The notes under the pieces are model-generated. The model was not told where the DNA came from. It worked only from the letters and a program-made list of their open reading frames with translations, and searched no databases. From an uncultured Hellea sp. (GTDB lineage: Bacteria; Pseudomonadota; Alphaproteobacteria; Caulobacterales; Maricaulaceae): 64,000 bases of DNA. The DNA lies in the NCBI GenBank assembly GCA_938007935.1, contig CALLMD010000015.1:22558-86557 (forward strand). Direction: 5' to 3'. Position 1 is the first letter of the stretch. Each line of letters starts with the position of its first letter. Positions 8,832 to 17,013 of this stretch are shown here, piece by piece. The position numbers were made by a program, and so were the translations under genes.

Positions 8832-9374
8832 ATGGCGAGACATCGTGAATTTGATGAGAATAAAGTCTTGGATGCCCTCCGAAATGTTTTCTGGGAGCAT
8901 GGTTATGATGGCACCTCCTATTCAGATATAATGAAAGCAACAGGTCTACAAAAAGGTAGTCTTTACGCCGCTTTTGGAGATAAACGCGCCTTGTATCAAA
9001 AAGCTCTAGCACGATACGATGAAAAAGAAGTCAGCGACGCAGTTCATATGTTGCGTAATGACGCGCTATCGCCCGAAATTAGAATTGAGATATTAATGAC
9101 AGGTCCAATTGACGCGGCCCAAACCAAAGAAGGGCGCTGGGGGTGCCTGCTTTGTAATGCCGCTATCGATCAAGCCCCAATAGATCAAGAAACTGAAAAT
9201 TCAGTCAAAGGTTCAATGGAACGTATAAAAGCAGCGCTCACCTATGCTATAGATGATGAGGTAAAAGCAGACCATATCCTCGCCGCCTATTTCGGTGCCC
9301 GAGTTATGGTAAAAGCTGGATTTAAAAAAGAGCGTATAAAAAATATCCGCTCTCAAATATTATCTATGATTTAA
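8832..9374 (+). CDS. TetR/AcrR-family regulator with a CxxC in the ligand domain
   Basis: A 180-aa TetR-family repressor. The N-terminal helix-turn-helix domain (residues 7-53) shows TSYSDIMKATGLQKGSLYAAFGDK, the classic recognition region with the G-S-L-Y-x-x-F-x-x-K ending. The C-terminal domain contains GRWGCLLCNAAID; Cys105 and Cys108 form a CxxC where many family members have GCLLVNAA. A vicinal cysteine pair could sense thiol oxidation or electrophiles, as proposed for NemR-type regulators, but this is inference. AGGA lies before the ATG. A TTGAC-type palindrome overlaps the likely -35, and near-identical dyads occur before the neighbouring grxC and micropeptide genes. No efflux pump gene lies next to it, unlike many TetR regulators. 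Confidence 0.88.
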   Translation: MARHREFDENKVLDALRNVFWEHGYDGTSYSDIMKATGLQKGSLYAAFGDKRALYQKALARYDEKEVSDAVHMLRNDALSPEIRIEILMTGPIDAAQTKEGRWGCLLCNAAIDQAPIDQETENSVKGSMERIKAALTYAIDDEVKADHILAAYFGARVMVKAGFKKERIKNIRSQILSMI

Positions 9375-9416
9375 TCCTCATAACACCTTAAATCCTGTTG
9401 CAGTGCAAGCAAGAGA

Positions 9417-9686
9417 TCAAGCATGTTCTAAAGCCTTAAGCAACGGATCTAATCCCCCCTTCGCATCCAAAGCAAATAAATCATCAGACCCACCCACATG
9501 CGTATCTCCGATAAAAATCTGCGGGACAGTCACACGACCAGACCTCTGGACCATTTCCGCCGTTAACCGCGGATTATCCGTGATTTCTATGTCATGAAAA
9601 CTCACGCCTTTAGCTTTGAGTAAAGCTTTAGCGCGTTTGCAATATGGACAATACCCTTTGGTATAAAGTGTAATATTATGGCTCAT
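9417..9686 (-). CDS. grxC: glutaredoxin 3 (GrxC-type dithiol glutaredoxin)
   Basis: Small thiol-disulfide oxidoreductase (89 aa from the chosen start) using glutathione. The active site is CPYC (Cys13, Cys16) in TLYTKGYCPYCKRAK. TVPQIFIGDTHVGGSDDL carries the cis-Pro and GG glutathione-binding motif. The ATG at 9686 is chosen because AAGGAG lies just upstream and the protein then starts as its homologues do; an in-frame start 17 codons earlier would overlap the promoter. In many alphaproteobacteria grxC adjoins a nitrilase and comF; here it stands alone, convergent with tetR. A strong sigma70-like promoter overlapped by the shared dyad lies upstream. Confidence 0.94.
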   Translation of the reverse strand: MSHNITLYTKGYCPYCKRAKALLKAKGVSFHDIEITDNPRLTAEMVQRSGRVTVPQIFIGDTHVGGSDDLFALDAKGGLDPLLKALEHA

Positions 9687-9716
9687 TGACCACTCCTTGT
9701 CAGTAATTGTAGAGGC

Positions 9717-9745
9717 GATATAGCAATTTTTTACCAATTAGTCAA
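9717..9745 (-). promoter_or_regulatory. grxC promoter overlapped by operator-like site 3
   Basis: On the minus strand a -35 TTGACT (9740-9745) and -10 TATATC (9717-9722) are separated by exactly 17 bp. The plus-strand sequence TTTACCAATTAGTCAA at 9730-9745 matches the tetR dyad at 14 of 16 positions and covers the -35. A bound TetR dimer would therefore be expected to block this promoter. Confidence 0.6.
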
Positions 9746-9794
9746 GAATTTTTGATTGCTATCTAACAAACTAAAGAACCCGTAATCATTATAG

Positions 9795-10397
9795 CTAAAA
9801 AGGACGCCTACTTTTCATAGCGGCGCTGATTGTTCCATCATCTAAGTAATCCAGTTCTCCGCCGACGGGTACGCCGTGGGCGAGGCGTGAGACATTCACA
9901 TCCGCACTTTCTAGATGATCCGTGATGTAATGCGCCGTTGTCTGCCCATCGACTGTGGCGTTCATGGCGAGGATGACTTCCTTTACATCGGCCGACTTAG
10001 CGCGGACAATCAAGCCTGCTATATTGAGGTCTTCAGGGCGTATACCATCAAGCGCGGAGAGCGTTCCACCTAGTACATGATATTGCCCTTTAAAGGCCCC
10101 TGCCCGTTCCATCGCCCATAAATCACCAACATCTTGAACCACGCAAATAAGGGTTTGATCCCGCCCCGGCGCGGCGCAAATATGACACGGGTTTTGCGCG
10201 TCAACATTACCGCAAACCCCGCAGGTCGAAATTTTATCAGCCGCCTCTGCGATGGCCCCCGCAAGAGGCAACATTAAAGCCTCGCGTTTTTTAATAAGGT
10301 CAAGCGCGGCCCGTCTGGCCGAGCGCGGTCCAAGCCCCGGTAGCTTTGAGAGGAGGCTAATCAAGCGTTCTATTTCTGGGCTGACATTTGTGGCCAC
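9795..10397 (-). CDS. recR: recombination mediator RecR
   Basis: RecR (200 aa) works with RecF/RecO to load RecA on single-stranded gaps. An N-terminal helix-hairpin-helix ([18 protein letters not shown]) is followed by a four-cysteine zinc finger (Cys59, Cys62, Cys71, Cys74) and a Toprim domain ([18 protein letters not shown] through [18 protein letters not shown]). A C-terminal Walker-like segment ends [18 protein letters not shown]. The start is GTG with GGAG eight bases upstream, 3 bp after the ggt stop. RecR normally follows ybaB directly in the dnaX operon; here ggt is inserted between them. Confidence 0.96.
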   Translation of the reverse strand: MATNVSPEIERLISLLSKLPGLGPRSARRAALDLIKKREALMLPLAGAIAEAADKISTCGVCGNVDAQNPCHICAAPGRDQTLICVVQDVGDLWAMERAGAFKGQYHVLGGTLSALDGIRPEDLNIAGLIVRAKSADVKEVILAMNATVDGQTTAHYITDHLESADVNVSRLAHGVPVGGELDYLDDGTISAAMKSRRPF

Positions 10398-10400
10398 GCC

Positions 10401-12155
10401 TTATTCTCCTATTGCGGCAGATTTAGGCCCGCGCGGATCAGCAGCGCCCAAACTATAGCCGCCATCTTGACCCACTGTATTCACTCGTCCCAAGACGGTA
10501 TGTTCAAAGGTTCCATTATTATTCTTTGGCAGATTATGTCCCATATCAGAGAGAGCTCTTAACGTGTCCATTGATATCGTAGGTTCTGTATCAACCACAT
10601 CAGGTAGCCATTGATGATGAATGCGAGGGCGATGTGTCGCCTCGGCAATATTCATATCCCATTCCATCACGTTTAGAGCGACTTGCAAAACCGCCGTAAT
10701 AATTGTTGAGCCTCCGGGACTGCCCGTCGCAAAGGCGACCTGACCGTCTTTTTTTACAATCATTGGCGTCATCGAAGAGAGCGGTCTCTTGCGGGGTTCA
10801 ATCTTATTCGCCTCACCGCCAATTAGCCCGTACCCATTAGGCGAGCCGGGCTTGGCAGAAAAATCATCCATTTCATTGTTGAGAAGGAAGCCTGCACCGT
10901 CGACACTATAGCCGCTCCCATATGAAAAATTGAGCGTATAGGTCACCGATACGGCATTCCCCTCTTTATCAATCACCGAATAATGGGTGGTATTGACAGA
11001 TTCATAAGGCAGCTTAGCACCCGGCAGAATATCCGATGATTTGGAGGCCGTAGTTAAATCTATCGAGCTGCGCAGATCATCAGCATAGCTTTGCGCTGTC
11101 AGCTCATTTATGGGAACATCAAAAAAATCTGGATCGCCTAAATATTTTGACCTGTCTGCATAGGCACGGCGCATAGCTTCGATAAGCTTATGAAGATAAG
11201 CGGCTGAATTATGCCCATCCGCTTGAAGATCAAAACCTGATAAGATGTTGAGCATTTGTACTACATGTACGCCGCCCGACGAAGGGGGCGACATGGCATA
11301 AACATCATAACCTTTATATGCTCCCTTAACGGGTTTTCGAATGACCGTTTTATAGCTGGCGAGATCATCATGGGTCATGACACCGCCGCCGCCTTCCATT
11401 TCAGCAACAATGAGGTCTGCCGTCTTGCCTTTATAAAATCCGTCCGCGCCTTCATCACGAATGCGGCGTAGCGTATTAGCGAGGTCTTTTTGGGTAAAGC
11501 GCTCTCCTGCCTTTCGTCCTAGAAAATAATCTATGGTGCTCGGATCGACTGAAAGCTGGTCTTTATTATTTTCAAGGCTCTCCGCCAAAACTGGGCTCAT
11601 TTGAAAACCTTTGGAGGCCAGGCGAATAGCAGGCCCCATAACTTGGCGGCGGGTCATTGTTCCGTAAGCTTCAAGCGCGTCCAGCATGCCCATCACCGTT
11701 CCGGGAACACCTGCGGAAAGATGTGAATATTGCGCCAGTTTATTATCAACTTCGCCATCGCGCCCAAGATACATATCGCGGCTTGCGCCAGCTGGCGCCA
11801 TTTCGCGAAAATCAACGGCAATGACCTCACCCGTCTTCGCAATGTTAATCAACATAAACCCGCCGCCGCCTAAATTACCTGCTTGAGGGTGCGTGACAGC
11901 CAGCGCAAAACCTGTTGCAACGGCAGCGTCAACGGCATTACCGCCGCGCACTAAGATATTCCGTCCGACTTCGGCAGCGATACGGTCTTGCGCCGAGACC
12001 ATGCCGCCCTTTGACAAAACCGGATGATGGACAGAGCCATAATCGGTGAGCGCCCGCGCGCCAGCCGTATCTTTGGAGGATGCTGTTAAGGGCAGTGTCA
12101 GGAATGACGCCGTAGCCAATAAAGCCAAGCAACACCGAAATGAAAAACGAAACAT
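10401..12155 (-). CDS. ggt: gamma-glutamyltranspeptidase
   Basis: Periplasmic N-terminal nucleophile hydrolase (584 aa) that cleaves gamma-glutamyl bonds of glutathione and related peptides. A signal peptide (RCCLALLATASFLTLPLTAS) precedes the large-subunit region, with VHHPVLSKGGMVSAQ and LGGGGFM. The autoprocessing site lies before Thr389 in ESVNTTHYSVIDKEGNAVS, where this Thr becomes the N-terminus and nucleophile of the small subunit. The downstream GSPGGSTII is the conserved substrate-binding loop. Length matches E. coli Ggt. It lies between ybaB (72 bp) and recR (3 bp) on the same strand, so it splits the conserved dnaX-ybaB-recR order and is presumably cotranscribed with recR. Confidence 0.95.
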   Translation of the reverse strand: MFRFSFRCCLALLATASFLTLPLTASSKDTAGARALTDYGSVHHPVLSKGGMVSAQDRIAAEVGRNILVRGGNAVDAAVATGFALAVTHPQAGNLGGGGFMLINIAKTGEVIAVDFREMAPAGASRDMYLGRDGEVDNKLAQYSHLSAGVPGTVMGMLDALEAYGTMTRRQVMGPAIRLASKGFQMSPVLAESLENNKDQLSVDPSTIDYFLGRKAGERFTQKDLANTLRRIRDEGADGFYKGKTADLIVAEMEGGGGVMTHDDLASYKTVIRKPVKGAYKGYDVYAMSPPSSGGVHVVQMLNILSGFDLQADGHNSAAYLHKLIEAMRRAYADRSKYLGDPDFFDVPINELTAQSYADDLRSSIDLTTASKSSDILPGAKLPYESVNTTHYSVIDKEGNAVSVTYTLNFSYGSGYSVDGAGFLLNNEMDDFSAKPGSPNGYGLIGGEANKIEPRKRPLSSMTPMIVKKDGQVAFATGSPGGSTIITAVLQVALNVMEWDMNIAEATHRPRIHHQWLPDVVDTEPTISMDTLRALSDMGHNLPKNNNGTFEHTVLGRVNTVGQDGGYSLGAADPRGPKSAAIGE

Positions 12156-12227
12156 AGAATCCTCTCAATCAAGCTCAACTTGTCAGAGTTTTACGCCAAG
12201 GCAAAGCAGATTTAGAGGTAGAGTTGC

Positions 12228-12560
12228 CTAGACAGGCAAGTTCATCCCAGGCGGAAGTGGAATATCTCCGACTGTATCTTTCATGGTCTGCGCGGTCGCT
12301 TCGTCGAGTTTTATTTTCGCGTCTTGATAAGCCGCTACAATCAAGTCTTCTGCCATTTCGATATCATCTTGCTCGGATGAGCCGAAAAGACTGGGATGAA
12401 TTTTAAGCGTTTTCATATTCCCGCCGCCAGCAAGCTCTATTGTCACCAATCCGCTACCTGACGCGCCTTGCACCACAATATCAGCGACAAGTCCTTGTGC
12501 GATTTGCATCTTTTTTTGCATCTCTTTTGCCTGTTTCATCAGGCCCATAAGATCTTTCAT
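12228..12560 (-). CDS. ybaB: YbaB/EbfC family nucleoid-associated protein
   Basis: Small dimeric DNA-binding protein of 110 aa with the family pattern of an N-terminal helix rich in K and Q (MKDLMGLMKQAKEMQKKM). The central sheet reads ASGSGLVTIELAGGGNMKTLKIHPSLF, and the C-terminal helices end GDIPLPPGMNLPV. It is thought to bind DNA broadly and influence nucleoid structure. Its ATG overlaps the dnaX stop by 4 bp (12557-12560), indicating translational coupling in the conserved dnaX-ybaB pair. Confidence 0.95.
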   Translation of the reverse strand: MKDLMGLMKQAKEMQKKMQIAQGLVADIVVQGASGSGLVTIELAGGGNMKTLKIHPSLFGSSEQDDIEMAEDLIVAAYQDAKIKLDEATAQTMKDTVGDIPLPPGMNLPV

Positions 12561-14395
12561 TCATCTTCTCCGAAATTGCCATCAATGACATTGCTCTTAT
12601 CAGATGTGGGTTCACCGCTTGGATTGTCAATGTCTGGGATGTCAATGGTACGAATTCCAATCAGTTTTGCATTAGCCAAGAGCGGATGAGAAAAGGCGGG
12701 GTGTGATCTGTCTTTCGCGTCTTGCTCAGCTTTCTCTCGTTTAGCGCGTTCATTAAGGGTCTCACCGCCACCGCTCGTTTCTGGCGAGACAATCCAAAGC
12801 TCGCCGGTAATATCCTTTAGCGCCGTCACAATTTTACCCGTCAGGGAAACTGGCGCGCCCTCAGCAGGTTCAAAACTCATCGAGCCTTGTTTAAACCGAA
12901 TAGGACGCACATAGCGTTTTATATCGGATTTAAGCTGAATTTGCCGATCAGGAATAGCGGCCACAAGCTCTTCGATTGAATTAAAAATAACGTTTGGTTT
13001 ACTCGCCTCGACTGCTTGTGGCGCCATAATCGGCGCGCTCGCCTGAGCTGTTGGGCCCTGCCCAGAAGAGGCCGTAGCTGGAGACGTTGCGGGTAGAGAT
13101 GTCGAATTTGGAGGTGTGTTAGATGTTGGTGCCGGCCCTTCACTAATTGAAGACGCCGCGTTATTAGAACCTTTGTCACTTACAGGCACTTTAGCATCCG
13201 ACACCGAAGCTGTAAAATTACCCTCTTTCATTTGCGCGATAATTTGCGCGGCAAGTTCTGGCGGCGGCATTTGCCCCGCTACAGAAATCTTTAGCAACGC
13301 CATCTCGGCGGCAGCAAGCGGGGCTGGTGCCATACGCACATCATTATGGGCTTTCAAAAGCATCTGCCAAATACGGGTTAGTTGCCCCAATGACAACGCC
13401 TCTGCCAAATCTTGCAAGCGTTTGACTTGATCAGGTGCCGCATCAAAATCAGCGTCTATGCCTAATGTTTTAGCCCGGCTGACTTCATGGCAAATATCGA
13501 GCATATCGCGCATGACAATTTCAGGCGCAGCCCCGTCATCATATTGCGAGCGCATTTCAGTAAGCGCCCCTTTCCCGTCACCCGTAGCGGCCAAAGCGAA
13601 AAGATCGAGAATACGCACGCGGTCTGCAAGGCCTAACATGGTGCGCACTTGCTCTCCGCTGACATCCGCCCCATCCAATCCAGATTGGACAATAGCTTGA
13701 TCCAGCAAAGATAAACTATCCCTGACAGAGCCTTCGGCCGCCCGAGCAATAAGCGCCAAGCCTTCATCAGAGACATTCGCGCCTTCTTTGACACATATTT
13801 TCGACAGATGGTCTTTAAGCGCGCCCGCCTCTACGCGGCGAAGGTCAAAGCGCTGACAGCGAGATAATACCGTAATGGGGACTTTACGAATTTCTGTGGT
13901 CGCAAAGATAAATTTTGCATGATCTGGCGGCTCTTCCAGCGTTTTAAGCAGCGCATTAAAAGCACCTGCTGAAAGCATATGAACCTCATCAATGATGTAA
14001 ACTTTATAGCGCGCTGTAGCAGGGGCGTACCTTACCCCATCCAAAAGCTCTCGCATATTCTCCACACCTGTACGAGAGGCCGCATCCATTTCAAGCACGT
14101 CCATATGAGACGAGCTCATAATAAGATCACAATGTTTACCTAAAGTCCCCAATTCAACACTCGGCCCATCAACGCTATCGCTTTCATAATTTAAAGCACG
14201 CGCCAAAAGCCGCGCTGTCGTCGTCTTCCCAATACCCCGAACCCCCGTCAGCATAAAGGCGTGAGCAACGCGCCCAGCTTTAAAGGCATTTTGCAAGGTC
14301 GTAACCATAGCCTCTTGGCCGATCATATCTTCAAAGGTGGCCGGGCGGTATTTCCGCGCCAAGACTTGGTAATGCTGATTAGTGCTTTCGCTCAT
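12557..14395 (-). CDS. dnaX: DNA polymerase III subunit tau/gamma
   Basis: Clamp-loader ATPase (612 aa). Walker A GVRGIGKT is at residues 51-58. The Walker B/DEAD-like motif is YKVYIIDEVHMLS, the sensor region is LEEPPDHAKFIFATTEIRKVPITVLSRC, and the SRC arginine finger is present. The zinc module that carries four cysteines in E. coli is shortened to GTLGKHCDLIMSSSHMD with one cysteine, which I recall as common in alphaproteobacteria. After domain III (to about residue 370) comes a Pro/Ser/Ala-rich linker and a C-terminal tau domain. No A-AAA-AAG-type slippery site was noticed, so a gamma product cannot be inferred. The SRP RNA gene lies about 135 bp upstream on the same strand, an arrangement frequent in this class. 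Confidence 0.96.
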   Translation of the reverse strand: MSESTNQHYQVLARKYRPATFEDMIGQEAMVTTLQNAFKAGRVAHAFMLTGVRGIGKTTTARLLARALNYESDSVDGPSVELGTLGKHCDLIMSSSHMDVLEMDAASRTGVENMRELLDGVRYAPATARYKVYIIDEVHMLSAGAFNALLKTLEEPPDHAKFIFATTEIRKVPITVLSRCQRFDLRRVEAGALKDHLSKICVKEGANVSDEGLALIARAAEGSVRDSLSLLDQAIVQSGLDGADVSGEQVRTMLGLADRVRILDLFALAATGDGKGALTEMRSQYDDGAAPEIVMRDMLDICHEVSRAKTLGIDADFDAAPDQVKRLQDLAEALSLGQLTRIWQMLLKAHNDVRMAPAPLAAAEMALLKISVAGQMPPPELAAQIIAQMKEGNFTASVSDAKVPVSDKGSNNAASSISEGPAPTSNTPPNSTSLPATSPATASSGQGPTAQASAPIMAPQAVEASKPNVIFNSIEELVAAIPDRQIQLKSDIKRYVRPIRFKQGSMSFEPAEGAPVSLTGKIVTALKDITGELWIVSPETSGGGETLNERAKREKAEQDAKDRSHPAFSHPLLANAKLIGIRTIDIPDIDNPSGEPTSDKSNVIDGNFGEDE

Positions 14396-14529
14396 CTGAT
14401 GCTTATAGGCTTGATTCTGAAGCGGGGAAAGTGCTTGAACACGTATTTGGTGGACAGTCTAACCTTAATCGCTAGCGCTTAAGGCGCTTCACTGAAATTG
14501 ATACTCAATCAGGTTCGGGCGTCGCGCGA

Positions 14530-14627
14530 GTGGAAGACTGAACCTGACCCGACAAAAACTCGCATGCGGCTGCTTCGTTCCCGACCTGACCGGGTTAACA
14601 AGGGTGCCGTCCAAGCCAGCCTTCCGA
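14530..14627 (-). ncRNA. ffs: bacterial small SRP RNA (4.5S-type)
   Basis: On the minus strand the sequence contains the universal SRP domain IV signature: CCGGTCAGG, an asymmetric loop with GGGAACGAAGCAGCC, and the expected closing pairs. The outer stem pairs GGAAGGCTG (minus-strand 5' end, bases 14617-14625) with CAGTCTTCC (14532-14540) with one G-U wobble, giving a single hairpin of about 96 nt. It lies upstream of dnaX in the same direction, as in related genomes. Ends are approximate. The RNA binds Ffh to target nascent membrane proteins. Confidence 0.9.
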
Positions 14628-14675
14628 GAGGGTAGATAGGGAAAAGTTTAAACTTACGCAAGAGCTCAGTATAAA

Positions 14676-14704
14676 CAAAAACGCCCCGGCAAGTTGCCGA
14701 GGCG
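14676..14704 (-). terminator. intrinsic terminator after the outer-membrane barrel gene
   Basis: A 9-bp stem with one mismatch (CGCCCCGGC / GCCGAGGCG, 14682-14704) and loop AAGTT is followed on the minus strand by a U-rich run from the A residues at 14676-14681. It separates the barrel gene from the SRP RNA gene. Confidence 0.7.
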
Positions 14705-14728
14705 TAAGGCTAATAAAGTTAGATATGC

Positions 14729-15274
14729 TTAAAACTTACGTACGTAGGATAGTGAAACGACGTCACCACTTTGTGATGACTCATCATCCTCGAGATCAAG
14801 ATCGTCATCAAAGTTTACATCAAGGTTTGTATATTCTAGTCGAACACCATTTAGACCGTCCCACAAGTATTGACCGCCAAGACCAAAAGCAAAGCCGTCT
14901 GTATCCAAACCAACACTTATAGCCCCATTGCTAACACCAAACTGTGTGAAGTGATAGCCAGCACGACCAAAAATCTCGATCTTATCTGAAACTGGAAACC
15001 TTGCGACACCAAAAGCACCAAAACTTGTATCTATACCGGTACTAATCTCTTCGCCATCAAAGTCTTCGTCTATATCAATAATCCCAAATGAACCTTGGCC
15101 TTCAACACCAAAATTTTTAGTGAAATTATAGCCGATTTTTCCGCCGAGAGTGTAAACATCAAATTCAACAGCATCGACGCCGACGTTAATATAGGCGCCG
15201 TTATCTTGAGCAGACGCAGTTGAAGCTAAGCCAGTTGCTAATATCGTAGCCATTGCTACTTTTACAAAATTCAT
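14729..15274 (-). CDS. outer-membrane beta-barrel protein (OmpA/porin-like, 8-strand)
   Basis: Small secreted barrel protein of 181 aa. The start at 15274 is chosen because AAGGA lies just upstream and the protein then opens with a clean signal peptide (MNFVKVAMATILATGLASTASA). The mature part alternates polar and hydrophobic residues (VYTLGGKIGYNFTKNFGVEGQ, KIEIFGRAGYHFTQ) and ends in VSLSYVRKF, with the terminal Phe used as an outer-membrane targeting signal. An acidic patch (DVNFDDDLDLEDDESSQ) may be an extracellular loop. This is the OMP_b-brl family shape; no ligand or peptidoglycan-binding domain is present. It has its own terminator and is divergent from a P450 gene. Confidence 0.82.
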   Translation of the reverse strand: MNFVKVAMATILATGLASTASAQDNGAYINVGVDAVEFDVYTLGGKIGYNFTKNFGVEGQGSFGIIDIDEDFDGEEISTGIDTSFGAFGVARFPVSDKIEIFGRAGYHFTQFGVSNGAISVGLDTDGFAFGLGGQYLWDGLNGVRLEYTNLDVNFDDDLDLEDDESSQSGDVVSLSYVRKF

Positions 15275-15509
15275 TGTCTTTCCTTTCATATTTGAAGACC
15301 CCTGCTCCTTAGCGGCTCGAAAAAGAAGAACAACACGAAATGGCTGCAATTGCGTGAAATAAACTCAAAGTGATGCATATAGGCAACTCTTTATTATCAT
15401 ATTGTAATAGTTGATAATTTTTTGTTACAATTATGCATAGGTCGTATCCATTCATAAATATTGACCCCTCTTCTGCCCAAGTTATGATAACGTGATTGGA
15501 GAGACCCTT

Positions 15510-16940
15510 ATGGGCCGTCAAGACAGTATTAAACGCACACAACCCCGTTTCGAAGACGGGTACTTCGTCCCCTCTGTCCCCGTTCCTGACCCTCGTAATT
15601 CAGAAGATTATAAGTGGTATGATGGATTTATGACGATACCGAAAATCGTAAATAATCCATTAGAGTCTTTTAATCATAGTCAATATAAAGACCCTATATC
15701 TCAATTTAAAATTTTCGCGGGTCAATTTACGGTCATTAATGACCCTCGGGCGATTAAACATTGCTTTGTAGATAATCGAGACAATTACACATTTAGCACA
15801 GTCAGGCAGCGCGTATTAAGAGCCATTCTTGGCGATGGTTTAATAACAGCCGAAGGTGAGAAATGGCGGCATGCGAGACATGCAATGTCGCCTATGTTTA
15901 CGCCGCGCAATGTTACAGCTTTCGCCGCAATGATGAAATCGACAACAGAACGGGAAATGTCCAAATTACTAAAAGTGGGCGAGATTACCAAAATGTCTTC
16001 ATCCATGTCAGCTCTAACCTATTTGGTCTTATCAGACACTTTGTTTTCTGGTGATATTGACCGTGATAAACATCAGGTTTTGGCTGATGTCTCTACGGCG
16101 CTTACATATGTCGGACGTCTAGATCCGCTTGATTTACTCAATGCTCCTGCATGGTTACCAAGACTGACACGCCTGCGCGGACTAAAATCAGTCGCAAATT
16201 TACGGGCTATGATTGGTCAAGTTATCAAAAAACGTAAAGCCGAAAAACAAGTAGGCTTAGGTGCACCCGATGATTTTATGAATCGATTATTAGAGGTCGG
16301 CGATGAAGAAACCCGTGCATTTACAGATGTAGAAATTGAAGACCACCTATTATCATTTATTGGCGCAGGGCACGAAACAACTGCGCGCGCTTTGTCATGG
16401 CTATTTTATCTCTTATCTCAAGACACGAAATCGAGAGACAGATTTGAGGTAGAAGTTGACGCGCTCGATACAGAAAATATTCCCCCTGAAACTTGGGGAG
16501 ATTACTTACCCTTCGCCATGGCATGTTTTGAAGAAACTATGCGGCTGTTCCCGCCCGCCCCTATGATTGCGCGTGAAGCAATAGATGGGGACGCTATTGG
16601 TGACATAATTACTCCGGCTGGCAGTATTTTATTTTTAAATACATGGCTTCTCCATCGACACCATACGTTATGGGAAGCTCCAGATGCTTTTAGACCCGAC
16701 CGCTTTATGGGAGACGCAAGAAACGATATTGACCGGTTTCAATATTTACCCTTTGGTGTCGGCGCGCGGGTCTGCATTGGCCAACGCTTTGCGATGCAAG
16801 AAGCGGCTATCCTTATGGCCTTATTGGCAAAAAAGTACCGGTTTGATTATGCCGCTAATGAAGTACCTTGGCCTAAAATGCGTATAACAGTTCAAGCAGA
16901 AAATGGAATGCCTATGACAGTAATGCGCCGATCAAAATAG
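15510..16940 (+). CDS. cytochrome P450 (soluble bacterial type)
   Basis: Heme monooxygenase of 476 aa from the ATG at 15510, which has GGAGAG seven bases upstream; an in-frame GTG six codons earlier is less likely. The oxygen-activating I-helix motif AGHETT is at residues 286-291. EETMRLFPP is the K-helix ExxR, and FGVGARVCIGQ holds the heme thiolate Cys422. No N-terminal membrane anchor is seen, so it needs separate ferredoxin/reductase partners, and none is encoded beside it. The substrate is unknown; the arrangement resembles CYP102/CYP4-like alkane or fatty-acid hydroxylases in overall pattern, but that is a weak guess. It is followed by nudC 73 bp away. Confidence 0.93.
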   Translation: MGRQDSIKRTQPRFEDGYFVPSVPVPDPRNSEDYKWYDGFMTIPKIVNNPLESFNHSQYKDPISQFKIFAGQFTVINDPRAIKHCFVDNRDNYTFSTVRQRVLRAILGDGLITAEGEKWRHARHAMSPMFTPRNVTAFAAMMKSTTEREMSKLLKVGEITKMSSSMSALTYLVLSDTLFSGDIDRDKHQVLADVSTALTYVGRLDPLDLLNAPAWLPRLTRLRGLKSVANLRAMIGQVIKKRKAEKQVGLGAPDDFMNRLLEVGDEETRAFTDVEIEDHLLSFIGAGHETTARALSWLFYLLSQDTKSRDRFEVEVDALDTENIPPETWGDYLPFAMACFEETMRLFPPAPMIAREAIDGDAIGDIITPAGSILFLNTWLLHRHHTLWEAPDAFRPDRFMGDARNDIDRFQYLPFGVGARVCIGQRFAMQEAAILMALLAKKYRFDYAANEVPWPKMRITVQAENGMPMTVMRRSK

Positions 16941-17013
16941 AAAGCGTAGAAGCTCTAGCTATCGCACCTTTAAAACGCTAACAGCCCTTCATGATATTTA
17001 AGGACAGCCTCAC

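Noticed and set aside
12557..14395. Programmed frameshift in dnaX producing a gamma subunit
   Set aside because: No A-AAA-AAG-type slippery run with a following stem was noticed after domain III; tau alone is the safe reading.
12557..14395. Loss of DnaX zinc-finger cysteines as a novelty
   Set aside because: The shortened module with a single Cys (GKHC) is what I remember for many alphaproteobacterial DnaX proteins.
15401..15431. ATTGTAA/TTACAAT inverted pair between the barrel gene and P450
   Set aside because: Short AT-rich arms separated by 17 bases in an AT-rich promoter gap; expected by chance often enough that no operator is claimed.
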